A DNA stretch of 64,000 nt from Thermomicrobiales bacterium (GCA_037045155.1 JBAOIG010000002.1:310001-374000), one strand, 5' to 3'. Numbered from the stretch's first letter, positions 17,452-27,507 are shown. A program made the numbers and translations. Notes: generated by a model from the sequence alone, not told the origin.

Positions 17452-18834
17452 ATGTCTAGACCCGTGTCTCCCCCGATGCGTGTCCTGCCGGTCGTCCTGA
17501 TTGTCGTTTCAACGCTGCTGGCCGGGGTCGGAAGCCTCGCCACGCCACGAACTGCCGCGGCGGCCGGGCCGACGGTCGTCTACTTCCCGGTCACTGGCCA
17601 CCATGTCGCCGACTCGTTCCTTTCGACGTGGCGCAGGCTTGGCGGGCTGGCGACGTTCGGCTATCCGCTGACTGAGGCGATGACCGACCCCGACACTGGC
17701 CTGACGGTGCAGTACTTCGAGCGCGAGCGCTTCGAGTACCACCCCGAGAATGCTGGAACCGAGTGGGAGGTGCAGTTCGCGCTGCTCGGCTCCTGGTTGG
17801 CCGAGGGCAGGACCGAGCCGGCCTTCGTCCCGATCCATGCCAATCCACCGCCGGCCGACTCGCCCTCCCGTAGCTACTTCGCGCCGACCGGCCACTATCT
17901 CGCCTACGGATTCAAGTCCTATTGGGAGAAGCAGGGCGGGCTGCGGATCTTTGGCTATCCGATCTCGGAAGAGCTCTCCGAAGTGAACGTCGATACCGGC
18001 CAGACGTATACGGTCCAGTACTTCGAACGCGCCCGCTTCGAGTACCACCCGGAGTACGCCGGGACACGCTCCGAGGTTCTGCTGGGCCGACTTGGAGCGC
18101 AGCGCGCGGCCAGGCTGGGGCTCGACACCGCGCCTGCCCCACGCAAGGAGGGCGTGCCCGACTACGATGAGTCACTCTGGGCGCCACCACCGCCGCGATC
18201 GTTCGATATCTCGGTGTTGATGTATCACCAGGTTGGCGACTCCGCCAGCCGCTACACGATCCCGCTCTGGCGCTTCGAGCAGCAGCTCGACTGGCTACGA
18301 GATAACGGCTATCACACGGTCACGATCTCCGAGGTCTACGACGCGGTCGCCGGTATCCGGACTCTGCCATCGAAGCCGGTCGCGATCACGTTCGACGATG
18401 GCTACGCAGCGCAATGGGGGGCCGCACAGGCGATGAACGCGCGCGGGATGCGCGGCACGTTCTTCATCCTCAGCGGCGCGTCGCCACTGGCCGACTGGCA
18501 GATCAGGGCGATGGCCGACGCCGGCCACGAGATCGGCAGCCACTCGATCTCCCACCCGGACCTGACGACACTCTCCGATGCCCGACTGCGGAGCGAGCTG
18601 GTCGATTCCCGCGCCCGGCTGCAGGCAGTTTCGGGCCAGCCAGTCGATATCTTCGCCTACCCGTACGGCGCGTGGAACAGTCGCGTCGCCAGCGCCGTCG
18701 AGGCGGCCGGCTATCGCGCGGCCGTCCACGCCTGGGGCGGCACCTGGTGGTCACCGGATAAATGGTGGATCGAGCCGAGGATCGAGATAGCCGGCACGCT
18801 GTCGCTGGGAGAGTTCGCGGGGTACGTGCGGTAG
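17452..18834 (+). CDS. Secreted polysaccharide deacetylase with two N-terminal repeats
   Basis: A 460-residue exported enzyme. A signal peptide (about residues 1-37, ending TAAAAG) is followed by two copies of a roughly 80-residue repeat (YFPVTGHHVADSF...GGLATFGYPLTEA...VQYFERERFEYHPE and YFAPTGHYLAYGF...IFGYPISEE). A NodB-type carbohydrate esterase 4 domain then shows ITFDDGYAAQ, SHSISHPDL and FAYPYGAWN. It probably removes acetyl groups from cell-wall or exopolysaccharide. The repeats resemble those of other surface proteins in this window. Confidence 0.88.
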   Translation: MSRPVSPPMRVLPVVLIVVSTLLAGVGSLATPRTAAAAGPTVVYFPVTGHHVADSFLSTWRRLGGLATFGYPLTEAMTDPDTGLTVQYFERERFEYHPENAGTEWEVQFALLGSWLAEGRTEPAFVPIHANPPPADSPSRSYFAPTGHYLAYGFKSYWEKQGGLRIFGYPISEELSEVNVDTGQTYTVQYFERARFEYHPEYAGTRSEVLLGRLGAQRAARLGLDTAPAPRKEGVPDYDESLWAPPPPRSFDISVLMYHQVGDSASRYTIPLWRFEQQLDWLRDNGYHTVTISEVYDAVAGIRTLPSKPVAITFDDGYAAQWGAAQAMNARGMRGTFFILSGASPLADWQIRAMADAGHEIGSHSISHPDLTTLSDARLRSELVDSRARLQAVSGQPVDIFAYPYGAWNSRVASAVEAAGYRAAVHAWGGTWWSPDKWWIEPRIEIAGTLSLGEFAGYVR

Positions 18835-18859
18835 AGTCGCGATCTCTTCGCCAGGAGAA

Positions 18860-18893
18860 CCCGACGCGACAGGCGCTGCCCCGGCGCGTCGGG
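18860..18893. terminator. Bidirectional hairpin between convergent genes
   Basis: CCCGACGCG and CGCGTCGGG flank a 16-base loop in the 98-base gap between the deacetylase and the lipoprotein gene, which converge here. Confidence 0.6.
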
Positions 18894-18932
18894 TGTCTAC
18901 GTTATGTCCGACTGGCCTCACGTTGTGGCGCC

Positions 18933-19862
18933 CTATGTTGCGCACCCCTGCTCGCCCGGCAGCAGTGGACGGAGGAGCAACGAGTATTCCTCGCCGCCGC
19001 TATTCCACTGCGTGAGCTGATTCGCTGTGTGAAGTTGCGTCATCAGGGTCGCAAGGTCGTCGCCCTGGACGATCGTGCAACGCATGGTCGCGGAGGTGTT
19101 GAACGGCTGACCGATCTCGGCCAGTGGAGTCGCAAGCGGCCAGTCGAGGTGCTGAACCGCGATGCCCTCCGGCGTCGCGACACTGCCGCCACCGCTAACG
19201 GGCTGCGAGACGACCTGCAGCCGGGTCACCTCATATGGATGCTGTGCGCCACTGAATGCTGTCGCTGGCAACCATTCGTGCAGATTCGCGAGCTTGTTCT
19301 GGAGCTCAACGAGCTTCTGGCGAGCGACGTCGGCCGCCGGCGTGCCGGTCGATTGCGTGGCCTCGCCCAGCGCATAGGCTTTGACCGTCGTTGTCTTCCC
19401 GCCGGCGTTGAGCGTGAAGGCCGTCGTCGTTGCGTCCGCGACATGCGGGTTGCCGTAGTCAGCGTCACCGTTCATCAGGCCGGCGAGCTTCGCAGCCTGC
19501 AGGATGCCTTGAACCCCGTACTCGGTCAGACACGTCTCCAGGAGATTGGGCAAGACCGGCCCGGGGAAGATGTCGGTATGCAGACCCTCGACAATGGCGC
19601 ACCCGTTGCCGGCCAGGGTAACGAGCGGCAGCCGCGTAAGCAGCGCCGCTGGCGCGACAAAGCCGCCCTCCTGGGCGATACGCAGGATGTACTCGTCGGC
19701 GCCGGTCGGGTGCGCGATCGCCTCCGGTGTCGGGCTTGCTGTGGTCGTTGGCGTCGCGGTCGGGCTGGTCCCGCTTGCGCCACATGCGCTGATCAGCAGT
19801 GCTAGCGCTGCTACGAACGTCAGAAGCAATACAGAACGTTGGCGGCCAGTTCGTGCGCGCAT
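18933..19862 (-). CDS. Lipoprotein of unknown function
   Basis: A 309-residue protein with a lipobox (LISAC, Cys at about residue 27) after a basic-hydrophobic signal peptide. A Thr/Pro/Ala linker follows (about residues 30-50). The remaining 250 residues match no family I recognise; they contain cysteine-bearing turns (NGCAIVEG, ETCLTEYG) and a final EQGC, suggesting disulfides outside the cell. It stands alone between the deacetylase and the serine hydrolase. Confidence 0.72.
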   Translation of the reverse strand: MRARTGRQRSVLLLTFVAALALLISACGASGTSPTATPTTTASPTPEAIAHPTGADEYILRIAQEGGFVAPAALLTRLPLVTLAGNGCAIVEGLHTDIFPGPVLPNLLETCLTEYGVQGILQAAKLAGLMNGDADYGNPHVADATTTAFTLNAGGKTTTVKAYALGEATQSTGTPAADVARQKLVELQNKLANLHEWLPATAFSGAQHPYEVTRLQVVSQPVSGGGSVATPEGIAVQHLDWPLATPLAEIGQPFNTSATMRCTIVQGDDLATLMTQLHTANQLTQWNSGGEEYSLLLRPLLPGEQGCAT

Positions 19863-20074
19863 CAGTTTGACTCTCTCCGGGGTCGCCAGTCGACCCCGCG
19901 ACCGCGGACTACGTCGTCCGCCGAATATCTATCTAGTACTACGACGGCCGCAGAGATTCGATTGTTCCCGCGGCTCATCAGCGAGCGACCGCTGTCAGGG
20001 CGGGACTGGCGCATTCGTCCCAGATGCGGACAATGATCGCGGCTGGATTGGTACAGAACGAGGAGCGTGATGAT

Positions 20075-21420
20075 ATGACGACCGACGGGCTGGAGACGAT
20101 CGTCCGCGCCGAGCAGGAGCGCTGGACTGCGCCGGGAGTCGCCTGGGGCGTGCTCCGCGACGGCGAGGAGCGGACCGGCGCGCTCGGCGTCGCCAAGCTG
20201 ACGACCGGCGAGCCGATGCGGACCGATTCGCTTTGCCGGATCGCGTCGATCTCGAAGGTGTTCACCGCGACGCTAGCGACAATCCTGGCCGACGAGGGCA
20301 CGCTCGACCTCGACGCGCCGGTGAGCCAGTATCTGCCGGGGGTGCGGATCTCCGCAGCGCGGGCATCGAGGATCGCATCACGCCGCGCCACCTGCTTTCG
20401 CACGGAACCGGGATGCTCGGCGACTATTTCGTCGACCAGGGGCTAGGAGAGGACGCGCTGGCAAGGGCGATCGGCGAGTTTCACACGCTGCGGCAGTATG
20501 CCGAGCCGGACGAGCTCTGGTTCTACTGCAACTCCGGCTTCCACCTGGCCGGCCGGGTGATCGAGGTCGTGGCCGGCAAGCCGTTCGATGCCATCATGCG
20601 CGAGCGCGTATTCGAGCCACTAGGGCTGGAGCGGGCCTGCTTCTTCTCCCACGAAGCGATCGTCCACCCTCACGCGATCGGACACAACCAGGTGGCCCCC
20701 GGCGCCGACGAGCACGTCCCGGCCGGGCAGTACTATCCGCGCAACCGCCTGCCGGCCGGCGGGATCTACGCGAACATCCCCGACCTGCTGCGCTTCGCCC
20801 GCTTCCACCTCGGCGATGGAACATCCAATGGCCAGCGCGTGATGAACGCCGAGGCGCTCCGTGCGATGCGCGAGCCGCAGCGCCAGGCAGCGAACTGGGC
20901 CGACCAGTGGGGCATCGGCTGGGATCTGCGCGAGATCGACGGGGTCCAGGTGATCGGTCACGGCGGCAGCATCAACGGCTTCAAGTCGCTGCTGACCGTC
21001 GTGCCGGAGCGGCAGTCGGCGCTGGTCCTGCTGACGAACAGTGGTCGCGGCGATGTCGTCAACCGCGCGGTCGAGCGCTGGTGGATCGAGCGCGAGCTGG
21101 GGCTGCGGCTGCCGGAGCGGCCGCGAGTTGCACTCGCCGACGATGCGCTGGCCCAGCTCGCCGGCCGCTATCATGGACCGGACACAACGGTCGATCTCGT
21201 GCCAGACGGCGGCAACTTGCGGCTGGAGATGACCGCGCCCGGTCCGAACGGCGGCGACCCGGTCGCCTGGCCGGCCGAGACACTGGCCCCGATCGGTGGC
21301 CGGGACTTCCTCGTCACCACCGGCCCGGGCGCGGGCGAACGGGTCGACATCGTCCCGGATCGCGACGATCGGCCACGCTATCTACGGATGCATGGCAGGC
21401 TGTACGACCGGCAAGCATGA
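20075..21420 (+). pseudogene. Serine hydrolase (class C beta-lactamase-like), frame break near 20,365
   Basis: AGGAG precedes ATG 20075. The first frame carries the SxxK motif (RIASISKVFTATLAT) and runs to about 20,360. The continuation (GIEDRITPRHLLSHGTGM, then YCNSGFHLAGRVI with the YxN motif, then GHGGSINGF) is in the frame two bases later. One missing base, or two extra, near CTCCGCAGCGCGGG would explain it. The part after the break is intact to 21,420 with a C-terminal lipocalin-like extension. The sign is opposite to the C-insertions at 38-43 kb. It may be a recent mutation or a consensus error. Confidence 0.75.
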
Positions 21421-21552
21421 CGGTGGGACGAGGGCGGAGGATATGAGCGCGTCGCGTGCTATGGTGACGCACAACAGATACGGCAGACGAGGTGTCGAGG
21501 GGCTCATCCTGTGTGTCCCACATCCAGTGTTCAGATACGAAAGGAGCAACCG

Positions 21553-22905
21553 ATGGTCCTGATGGATATGGAGGCCGAGGATCGCGTCCGGCAGAATGAT
21601 CGGGCGCACGTCTTCCACTCGTGGTCGGCCCAGGGGCAGATCAACCCGCTGCCGGTGGCCGGCGGCGAGGGATGCGAGTTCTACGATTTCGAGGGCAAGC
21701 GCTACCTCGACTTCGCCAGCCAGCTCGTCTACACAAACCTCGGCCACCAGCACCCGAAGATCGTCGCGGCGATCAAGGAGCAGGCCGACCGGCTCTGCGT
21801 CATCCAGCCGAGCTTCGCGAACGAGCCGGCCAGCGAGCTGGCGGCGCTGCTGGCCGAGCTGGCTCCCGGTGATCTGAACATGGCCTTCTTCACCAACGGC
21901 GGGGCCGAGGCGAACGAGAACGCGATCCGGATCGCCCGGATGGCGACCGGCCGGCACAAGATCATGGCCGCCTGGCGCTCGTACCACGGCGCGACCCACG
22001 GCGCGATCGCGCTGACCGGCGACCCACGTCGCTGGGCGTCCGAGCCGGCTATCAGCGGCGTCGTCCACTTCATGGGCCCGTACACCTACCGCTCGTCGTT
22101 CCACTCCGAGAGCGAGGAGCAGGAGCGCGACCGGGCGCTGGCGCACCTGGAAGAGGTGCTGCAGTACGAGGGACCGCAGACGGTGGCCGGGATCATCCTG
22201 GAGGTGATCGTCGGCACGAACGGCATCCTCGTCCCGCCCGATGGCTACCTGCAGGGGGTCCGCGAGATCTGCGATCGCCACGGCATCGTCATGATCCTCG
22301 ACGAGGTCATGACCGGCTTCGGCCGGACGGGCTACTGGTTCGGCTCGGAGGGTTTCGGTGTCGAGCCGGACCTCATCAGCTGCGCCAAGGGGATCACCTC
22401 GGGCTACGTGCCGCTCGGCGCGGTGGTGATCTCGCAGAAGATCGCCGATCAGTTCAAGGACAAGGTCTACTACGGCGGTCTGACCTACTCCGGCCACCCG
22501 CTGGCCTGCGCGGCCGGCGTCGGCGCGATCACCGCCATGAAGGAGGAGAAGGTCGTCGAGAACGCGAAGATGATCGGCGACGACGTGATCGGGCCGGCGT
22601 TGCGCGAGATGCAGAAGCGACACAAGAGCATCGGCGACGTCCGCGGCCGCGGCTGCTTCTGGGGCGTCGAGCTGGTCAAGAACCGCGAGACGCGCGAGAT
22701 GCTAGTCCCGTTCAACGCCTCCGGCGCGCAGATGGGCCCGGTCGCCGCGATGGCCAGCGCCGCGATGAACCAGGGCGTCGCGCTGATGGTCCACTGGAAC
22801 GTGGTCATCCTCGCCCCGCCGCTGATCATCACGCCGGCCGAGGCGAAGCGCGGCCTGTCGGTCCTCGATGAGGTGCTGGAGATCGCAGACAAGGCGGCGG
22901 ATTAG
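21553..22905 (+). CDS. Class III aminotransferase (PLP)
   Basis: A 450-residue fold-type I aminotransferase of the omega-amino-acid/4-aminobutyrate group. Landmarks are FTNGGAEANENAIRIAR for cofactor binding, the SYHGATHGA segment, LDEVMTGFGRTG, and the PLP-lysine in SCAKGITSGYVPLGA. AAGGAG precedes ATG 21553. It probably transfers amino groups from beta-alanine, GABA or a similar omega-amino acid to pyruvate or 2-oxoglutarate; the precise substrate is not set by sequence. Confidence 0.88.
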   Translation: MVLMDMEAEDRVRQNDRAHVFHSWSAQGQINPLPVAGGEGCEFYDFEGKRYLDFASQLVYTNLGHQHPKIVAAIKEQADRLCVIQPSFANEPASELAALLAELAPGDLNMAFFTNGGAEANENAIRIARMATGRHKIMAAWRSYHGATHGAIALTGDPRRWASEPAISGVVHFMGPYTYRSSFHSESEEQERDRALAHLEEVLQYEGPQTVAGIILEVIVGTNGILVPPDGYLQGVREICDRHGIVMILDEVMTGFGRTGYWFGSEGFGVEPDLISCAKGITSGYVPLGAVVISQKIADQFKDKVYYGGLTYSGHPLACAAGVGAITAMKEEKVVENAKMIGDDVIGPALREMQKRHKSIGDVRGRGCFWGVELVKNRETREMLVPFNASGAQMGPVAAMASAAMNQGVALMVHWNVVILAPPLIITPAEAKRGLSVLDEVLEIADKAAD

Positions 22906-22938
22906 GAAGAGGGCCCTCACCTGTGCCCAGTGGGCTCC

Positions 22939-22968
22939 CACCCCTCTCCCAAGGTTGGGAGAGGGGTG
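22939..22968. terminator. Perfect 14-bp bidirectional terminator
   Basis: CACCCCTCTCCCAA and TTGGGAGAGGGGTG form a perfect stem over a 2-base loop, between the convergent aminotransferase and DUF488 genes. Confidence 0.8.
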
Positions 22969-22995
22969 TCGTGGATCGGCAGTAGTGGCTGCCGA

Positions 22996-23541
22996 TCATG
23001 CGCCGTCGTTGGGCACCGGGTAGCGCAGTGTGCCGTCGGGGAGGAGCTGAGCGCCGGGGGTGATCGTCGCTGGGGTGACCTGGCCCGGCCCAAGGATGTG
23101 TTCGACGGGGATGCCGCGGGCCAGCAGGTAGTCGGTGATGATGCGGCGATGGCAGCGCCACCAGACGGCCTCGGCGCACATGATCGCGCAGCGGTTGGCG
23201 CTGGCGAGCGCGAGCAGCTCTTCGAGGCCGGCCCGGAACTCGGCAGTCTCGGCATAGTCCGCGTAGTTGCGGAACGACGCGACGCGCCAGAACGTGTTCG
23301 TCGACGGCGGCGCGCCCTTCGGGTGATGCCGCCGTCCGCCGAGCGCGCGAATGTGCTGGTAGCCGATGCCCTTGGCGGTGAGCGCCTCTGGGAGGGTGTC
23401 GATGTTGAACTGGGGCATGGAGCGCGAGCGCGGAAACGCGCGCACGTCGACCAGCAGATCGACATCCACCTGCCGGAGCAGCGCGACGAGCTCGTCGACC
23501 GTCCGGTTCGAGTGCCCGATCGTGTAGACCGTCTGGGTCAC
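22996..23541 (-). CDS. DUF488 family protein
   Basis: A 181-residue protein with the family's opening TIGHSNRTVDELVALL, then LLVDVRAFPRSRSMPQFN, and the cysteine motif region IMCAEAVWWRCHRRII. The biochemical role of DUF488 is unknown. GTG 23541 overlaps the stop of the upstream DUF2945 gene, so the two are translationally coupled. Confidence 0.85.
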   Translation of the reverse strand: MTQTVYTIGHSNRTVDELVALLRQVDVDLLVDVRAFPRSRSMPQFNIDTLPEALTAKGIGYQHIRALGGRRHHPKGAPPSTNTFWRVASFRNYADYAETAEFRAGLEELLALASANRCAIMCAEAVWWRCHRRIITDYLLARGIPVEHILGPGQVTPATITPGAQLLPDGTLRYPVPNDGA

Positions 23542-23756
23542 GACTTCAGCTTCGTCAGCGCCGAACCCTTGTGCATCGCGATGTGGTCGGTGTTGTCGCT
23601 CCTGATCTCGTACTGCGGCTCGTCCTCGCTGGCGTGGACGGTGTAGCCCTTGAACTCGATCTCTGACGTGACGACGCGGGTGATCGTGCCACGCACCCGG
23701 CCGGCCTCCGAGTTCCACGAGACGTGGTCGCCGACCTTGTACTGCTTCTCCGCCAT
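23538..23756 (-). CDS. DUF2945 (HVA1/TUDOR-like) small protein
   Basis: A 72-residue beta-rich protein that matches the DUF2945 pattern (YKVGDHVSWNSEAGRVRGTI, and the HKGSAL ending). It is the first gene of a two-gene unit with DUF488. Such proteins are often linked with stress or nucleic-acid binding, but no function is proven. ATG 23756 follows a GGAGG site (CAGGAGACTC). Confidence 0.85.
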   Translation of the reverse strand: MAEKQYKVGDHVSWNSEAGRVRGTITRVVTSEIEFKGYTVHASEDEPQYEIRSDNTDHIAMHKGSALTKLKS

Positions 23757-24056
23757 GAGTCTCCTGCCTCCTGACCGCTTCGTGCCACCGACGATATGGC
23801 ACGTTGCGCGCCAAGGGCAACGACGGGCGCGATCATGTGGCGTCGGCGTGACGACACCTCAGGATACCTAGTACAGCAGCCGTGTATGCCTCGCTTGCCT
23901 GTAACGGTTTTGTAACGACGCCAACAGCGTTGACGCGACTATGACACGTTCCGCGTGCAAGACTCGCACCACCAGCCAACATAAAAAAGCAACAGAGAGG
24001 AGGCAACTCCCGTCGTAACCGTCTCGACCTACGCTGATCTGGCAAGGAGGTGTCTC

Positions 24057-25277
24057 ATGTCACGAACCGCCAGCGCGAGCCGAGCTATCGGTCTGTTAGT
24101 GGTTCTTGTAGCAGTATCCATCCCACTCAGCATCGCGACCAACGTCTCCGCATCGGGACGGGAGCCTGGTGCGTCGCTGACGCTGACGCCAGACTCCGGC
24201 AGTTGCGACACGGCGGTGATGGCTACAGGAGGCGGGTTTATCACGGGGACAACGGTCACGATCTTCGCTGGCCCGACGCCGGGTGATGAATTCGGCGTTG
24301 TTGCTCGGGCTTTGGTCGCCGCCGACGGTCGTTTCTCCGCCCCAGTATCCACAGAGATGTTCCTGCCAGGCTGCCGTGGCGGGGCAATGCCCACTACGAG
24401 CGGCCAGCGCTACATGGTCGGAGCTATGACCGGGAAGGGGCCGAAGGAGGGCGACGACTGGCGCGAGCCGGCCGCGCAGGCGATCTTCACGCGCACGTTC
24501 TCCTCTGCTGACTACTTCCGGCTGATCTGGCAACGGACGGACCTCGCAGTCGCCAACGGTGCGAGCGACGAGACGTGGACGTGGGGTCCGACGCCACTGA
24601 CGAAAGTGTTCCAGGAGCGCTACGACGACAGCCCTGGCGATAAGCGCAACGTCCAGTACTTCGACAAGAGCCGGATGGAGATCAACAACCCGGCCGGCGA
24701 TACGGACTCGATCTGGTACGTAACCAACGGCCTGCTGGTCGTCGAGATGGTCGAGGGCTGGTATCAGACCGGCGACGATACGTTCGACAAGTCCCCCGAT
24801 CCGGCCGAGGTCAACATCGCTGGCGACCCGACCGGCGCCGACGGCATCGGGCCAACGTACGCCGACATCAACACCTTCGGTCTGCGCGCCAAGCCGGCCG
24901 CGGTGGTTGGGACCGCGATCACCAGCCGCATCAACGGCGTGGGCACGATCACGGCCGATAAGGCATTGGCGACGCACGGCGTCACCGGCGCACACCGCGT
25001 CACCATGCCGGGTATCGACCACACAGTGGCGTCCGTCTTCTGGAACCGGATGGTTGCGATCGGGGCGGACTACGACAACAACGCGTATTATGTGACGGGC
25101 CTACCGATCACCGAGGCGTACTGGTCGGCGGTGGCGGTCGATGGCACGACGCACGACGTCCTCTGGCAGTGCTTCGAGCGCCGTTGCCTGACCTTCACGC
25201 CGGACAACGACGCCCAGTGGCAGGTCGAGATGGGCAACGTCGGCCAACACTACCACCGCTGGCGCTACGGCGATTAG
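24057..25277 (+). CDS. Secreted Chloroflexota repeat protein
   Basis: A 406-residue exported protein. The start is fixed by AAGGAGGTG 6 bases before ATG 24057. A signal peptide (about residues 1-33) leads to a beta-rich region of about 110 residues, then the same module as the 10.7-kb protein: IWQRTDLAVANG, WTWGP, VQYFDKSRMEINN, YVTNGLLVVEMVEGWYQ, GLPITEAYWSAV, QCFERRCLTFTPDN and NVGQHYHRWR. No PT linker or C-terminal domain follows. The function is unknown. Confidence 0.75.
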   Translation: MSRTASASRAIGLLVVLVAVSIPLSIATNVSASGREPGASLTLTPDSGSCDTAVMATGGGFITGTTVTIFAGPTPGDEFGVVARALVAADGRFSAPVSTEMFLPGCRGGAMPTTSGQRYMVGAMTGKGPKEGDDWREPAAQAIFTRTFSSADYFRLIWQRTDLAVANGASDETWTWGPTPLTKVFQERYDDSPGDKRNVQYFDKSRMEINNPAGDTDSIWYVTNGLLVVEMVEGWYQTGDDTFDKSPDPAEVNIAGDPTGADGIGPTYADINTFGLRAKPAAVVGTAITSRINGVGTITADKALATHGVTGAHRVTMPGIDHTVASVFWNRMVAIGADYDNNAYYVTGLPITEAYWSAVAVDGTTHDVLWQCFERRCLTFTPDNDAQWQVEMGNVGQHYHRWRYGD

Positions 25278-25391
25278 GAACGGTCGCTTGACCATAGCTT
25301 CTCACAGGGCACGATGGTTGGCCGTCGCCCTGCCAACTATCGCGCCCTTTCTATTGCGTGACACAGCATCATGGCTTCGTCGCCAGTGCGT

Positions 25392-25465
25392 CCTGCAGCG
25401 AACGATCTCTCGGCGATGCAACATAGCCGCGCGGGGGAGATTCTTCGGCTGCGGCCTTCGAATGA
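25392..25465. repeat. Partial MITE-like repeat
   Basis: CAGCGAACGATCTCTC...GGGGGAGATTCTTCGGCTGC reproduces the core of the 123-bp unit at 16 kb, without its full arms. It occupies most of the 298-base gap before the M81 gene. Confidence 0.65.
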
Positions 25466-25575
25466 AAGAAGAAGGTGGCTGCTGGGGGATGCACTACACT
25501 GTCCGCGCTTGCGGGTGTGTCATCCGAAGGTCTGCATAGCGTCGTCCCGTAATCGACGGGAATGGGAATAGGAGA

Positions 25576-27060
25576 GTGAGGGCCGAGGTGAGGATCGCGA
25601 TCGGGGAGTTCGCCCACGAGACGAACACGTTCCGGGCCGGCACGACGCCGGTCGAGGCGTTTCAGAATAGGCACTGGCTGACGGGCGACGAGATCGTAGC
25701 CGGCCATCGCGGGGTGCGCGATAGCCTGGGCGGGATGCTCGACGCGGCCGAGCGGCTGGGGGTCGAGGTCGTGCCGACCTTCGCGACGAGCACCGAGCCA
25801 TCGGCGACGATCGCGCGGGCGGCCTACGATGAGATCCGCGACCGGCTGCTGGCCGGCATCCGCGCGGCCGGCGAGATCGACGCGCTCTGTCTGGCGTTGC
25901 ATGGGGCCGGCGTGGCCGAGGGGATCGACGACCTGGAGGGCACGCTGCTGGGCGAGGTTCGCGCGGTCGTCGGGCCAGACCTGCCGGTCGTCGTCACGCT
26001 TGACCTGCACGGGAACCAGACGCCGGCGATGGTCGAGCATGCCAGCGTCCTGCTGAACTGCCACCTCTACCCGCACACCGACATGTATGAGCGCGGGATC
26101 GAGGCTGTCGAGCTGGCGCAGCAGATCGTCGAGGGGTCGCTGAAGCCGACGATGCACATGATCACGCTGCCGATGACGATCCCGCCATCGACGACGATGC
26201 TGGGGGTTGCCAAAGACATCAACGAGCTGTGCTGGGAATGGGAGTCCGGTCCCGGAATCGTGGATGTCTCATTCGTCCACGGCTTCCCGCACACCGACAT
26301 CCCGAACATCAACGTGACCGTCGTCGCGACGACGAACGACGACCCGGCGCTGGCCGCGCGGGCAGCGACGGCGGTCGCGCGGTCGATCTGGGAGCGGCGC
26401 GGCGAGTTCCTCGTCACGCTGCCGGGGGCCGAGGAGGCGGTCCGGCAGGCAATGGCCGGCGACCGACAACCGGTCGTGATCGCCGAGGTCTCCGACAATC
26501 CCGGCGGTGGCGCTCCGGGCGACGGCACACAGCTGCTGCGAGCGCTCCTGGCGGCCAACCCGGAACGCGCGGCCTTCGGCTTCATCGCCGATCCTGAGGT
26601 CGCGCAGCAGGCGCACGAGGCTGGGGTTGGCGCGACAATCGACATCCGGCTCGGTGGCAAGAGCGACGACCTGCACGGCGCGCCGATCGAGGCGCGCGCC
26701 TATGTGAAGTGTCTGACCGACGGCCGGTTCGTCTATACGACACCGATGGGCGCCGGTAGTCAGGTCGACCTTGGGCCAATGGCGCGGCTGGTGATCGGCA
26801 ACGTCGACGTGCTCGTCTCGACCATCCGGACGCAGACACTCGACGCCGAGGTGTTCCTGCTGCACGGCATCGACGCGCGGCGCTACGACATCGTCGCGCT
26901 TAAGTCGCAGCAGCACTTCCGGGCCGGCTTCGTCGACATCGCTGGCGAGATCATCCGCTGCGACACAGGTGGATCGACGACGTCGAATCTCGACGCGCTC
27001 CCGTTCCAGCGCGTTGCTCGCCCGATCTGGCCGCTCGACCGCGATGTCGTCTGGGGGTGA
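25576..27060 (+). CDS. M81 family metallopeptidase (MlrC-like)
   Basis: A 494-residue protein of the microcystinase C family. The N-terminal domain shows FAHETNTF and LHGAGVAEGIDDLEG. The metal site region is VTLDLHGNQTPAMVEHA and NCHLYPHTDMYERG. The C-terminal MlrC domain shows EVSDNPGGGAPGDGT and RRYDIVALKSQQHFRAGF. It probably cleaves small peptide or amide bonds; environmental homologues are common and rarely linked to microcystin. GTG 25576 has GGAGAG upstream; GTG 25588 is an alternative. Confidence 0.88.
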   Translation: MRAEVRIAIGEFAHETNTFRAGTTPVEAFQNRHWLTGDEIVAGHRGVRDSLGGMLDAAERLGVEVVPTFATSTEPSATIARAAYDEIRDRLLAGIRAAGEIDALCLALHGAGVAEGIDDLEGTLLGEVRAVVGPDLPVVVTLDLHGNQTPAMVEHASVLLNCHLYPHTDMYERGIEAVELAQQIVEGSLKPTMHMITLPMTIPPSTTMLGVAKDINELCWEWESGPGIVDVSFVHGFPHTDIPNINVTVVATTNDDPALAARAATAVARSIWERRGEFLVTLPGAEEAVRQAMAGDRQPVVIAEVSDNPGGGAPGDGTQLLRALLAANPERAAFGFIADPEVAQQAHEAGVGATIDIRLGGKSDDLHGAPIEARAYVKCLTDGRFVYTTPMGAGSQVDLGPMARLVIGNVDVLVSTIRTQTLDAEVFLLHGIDARRYDIVALKSQQHFRAGFVDIAGEIIRCDTGGSTTSNLDALPFQRVARPIWPLDRDVVWG

Positions 27061-27144
27061 CGACCGGACAGGAACGACCCCCTTGCTCGATCCTGGGCAG
27101 GGGGGTTGGCGGCAGGAGGCGTCCTGCTATCGATCGGGTATCCG

Positions 27145-27429
27145 CTACGCGTGTGGAGTGCGATCCACTTCCTGCCAGTTCGCCGCCCGCTCCATCTGGG
27201 TGACCTTGCGGACGTGGATTGCGTGCTTACCGCCCCGTGTGACCTGTAACGATGGCTGGAGCTCGTAGTAGACGTAGTCGCCCGCCACGACCGGATCGTC
27301 GTAGGGACGAACCGCAAAGCTGACATCCGCCGAGCCATCGTCGGGCAGGATGAAGCCGATATTCGCGTCCGGATCGTAGAACGTCACCTTGCCCGATTTC
27401 CGCGCGAGCTCTTCCAAGCGACTATCCAT
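27145..27429 (-). CDS. Cold-shock-domain-like protein
   Basis: A 94-residue protein. Residues 10-60 resemble a cold-shock fold: SGKVTFYDPDANIGFILPDD followed by ADVSFAVRP, where the usual RNP aromatic motifs KGFGFI and VFVH are changed (NIGFI, VSFAV). It may bind nucleic acid weakly or be a diverged relative. ATG 27429 follows GGGGTGGCAGG. Confidence 0.7.
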   Translation of the reverse strand: MDSRLEELARKSGKVTFYDPDANIGFILPDDGSADVSFAVRPYDDPVVAGDYVYYELQPSLQVTRGGKHAIHVRKVTQMERAANWQEVDRTPHA

Positions 27430-27507
27430 CGACCTGCCACCCCTGTTCCTGCACAACGAGCGATCGGCGCATCGATCTGACATAGCATACCCGAACAGGG
27501 GCCAGCC

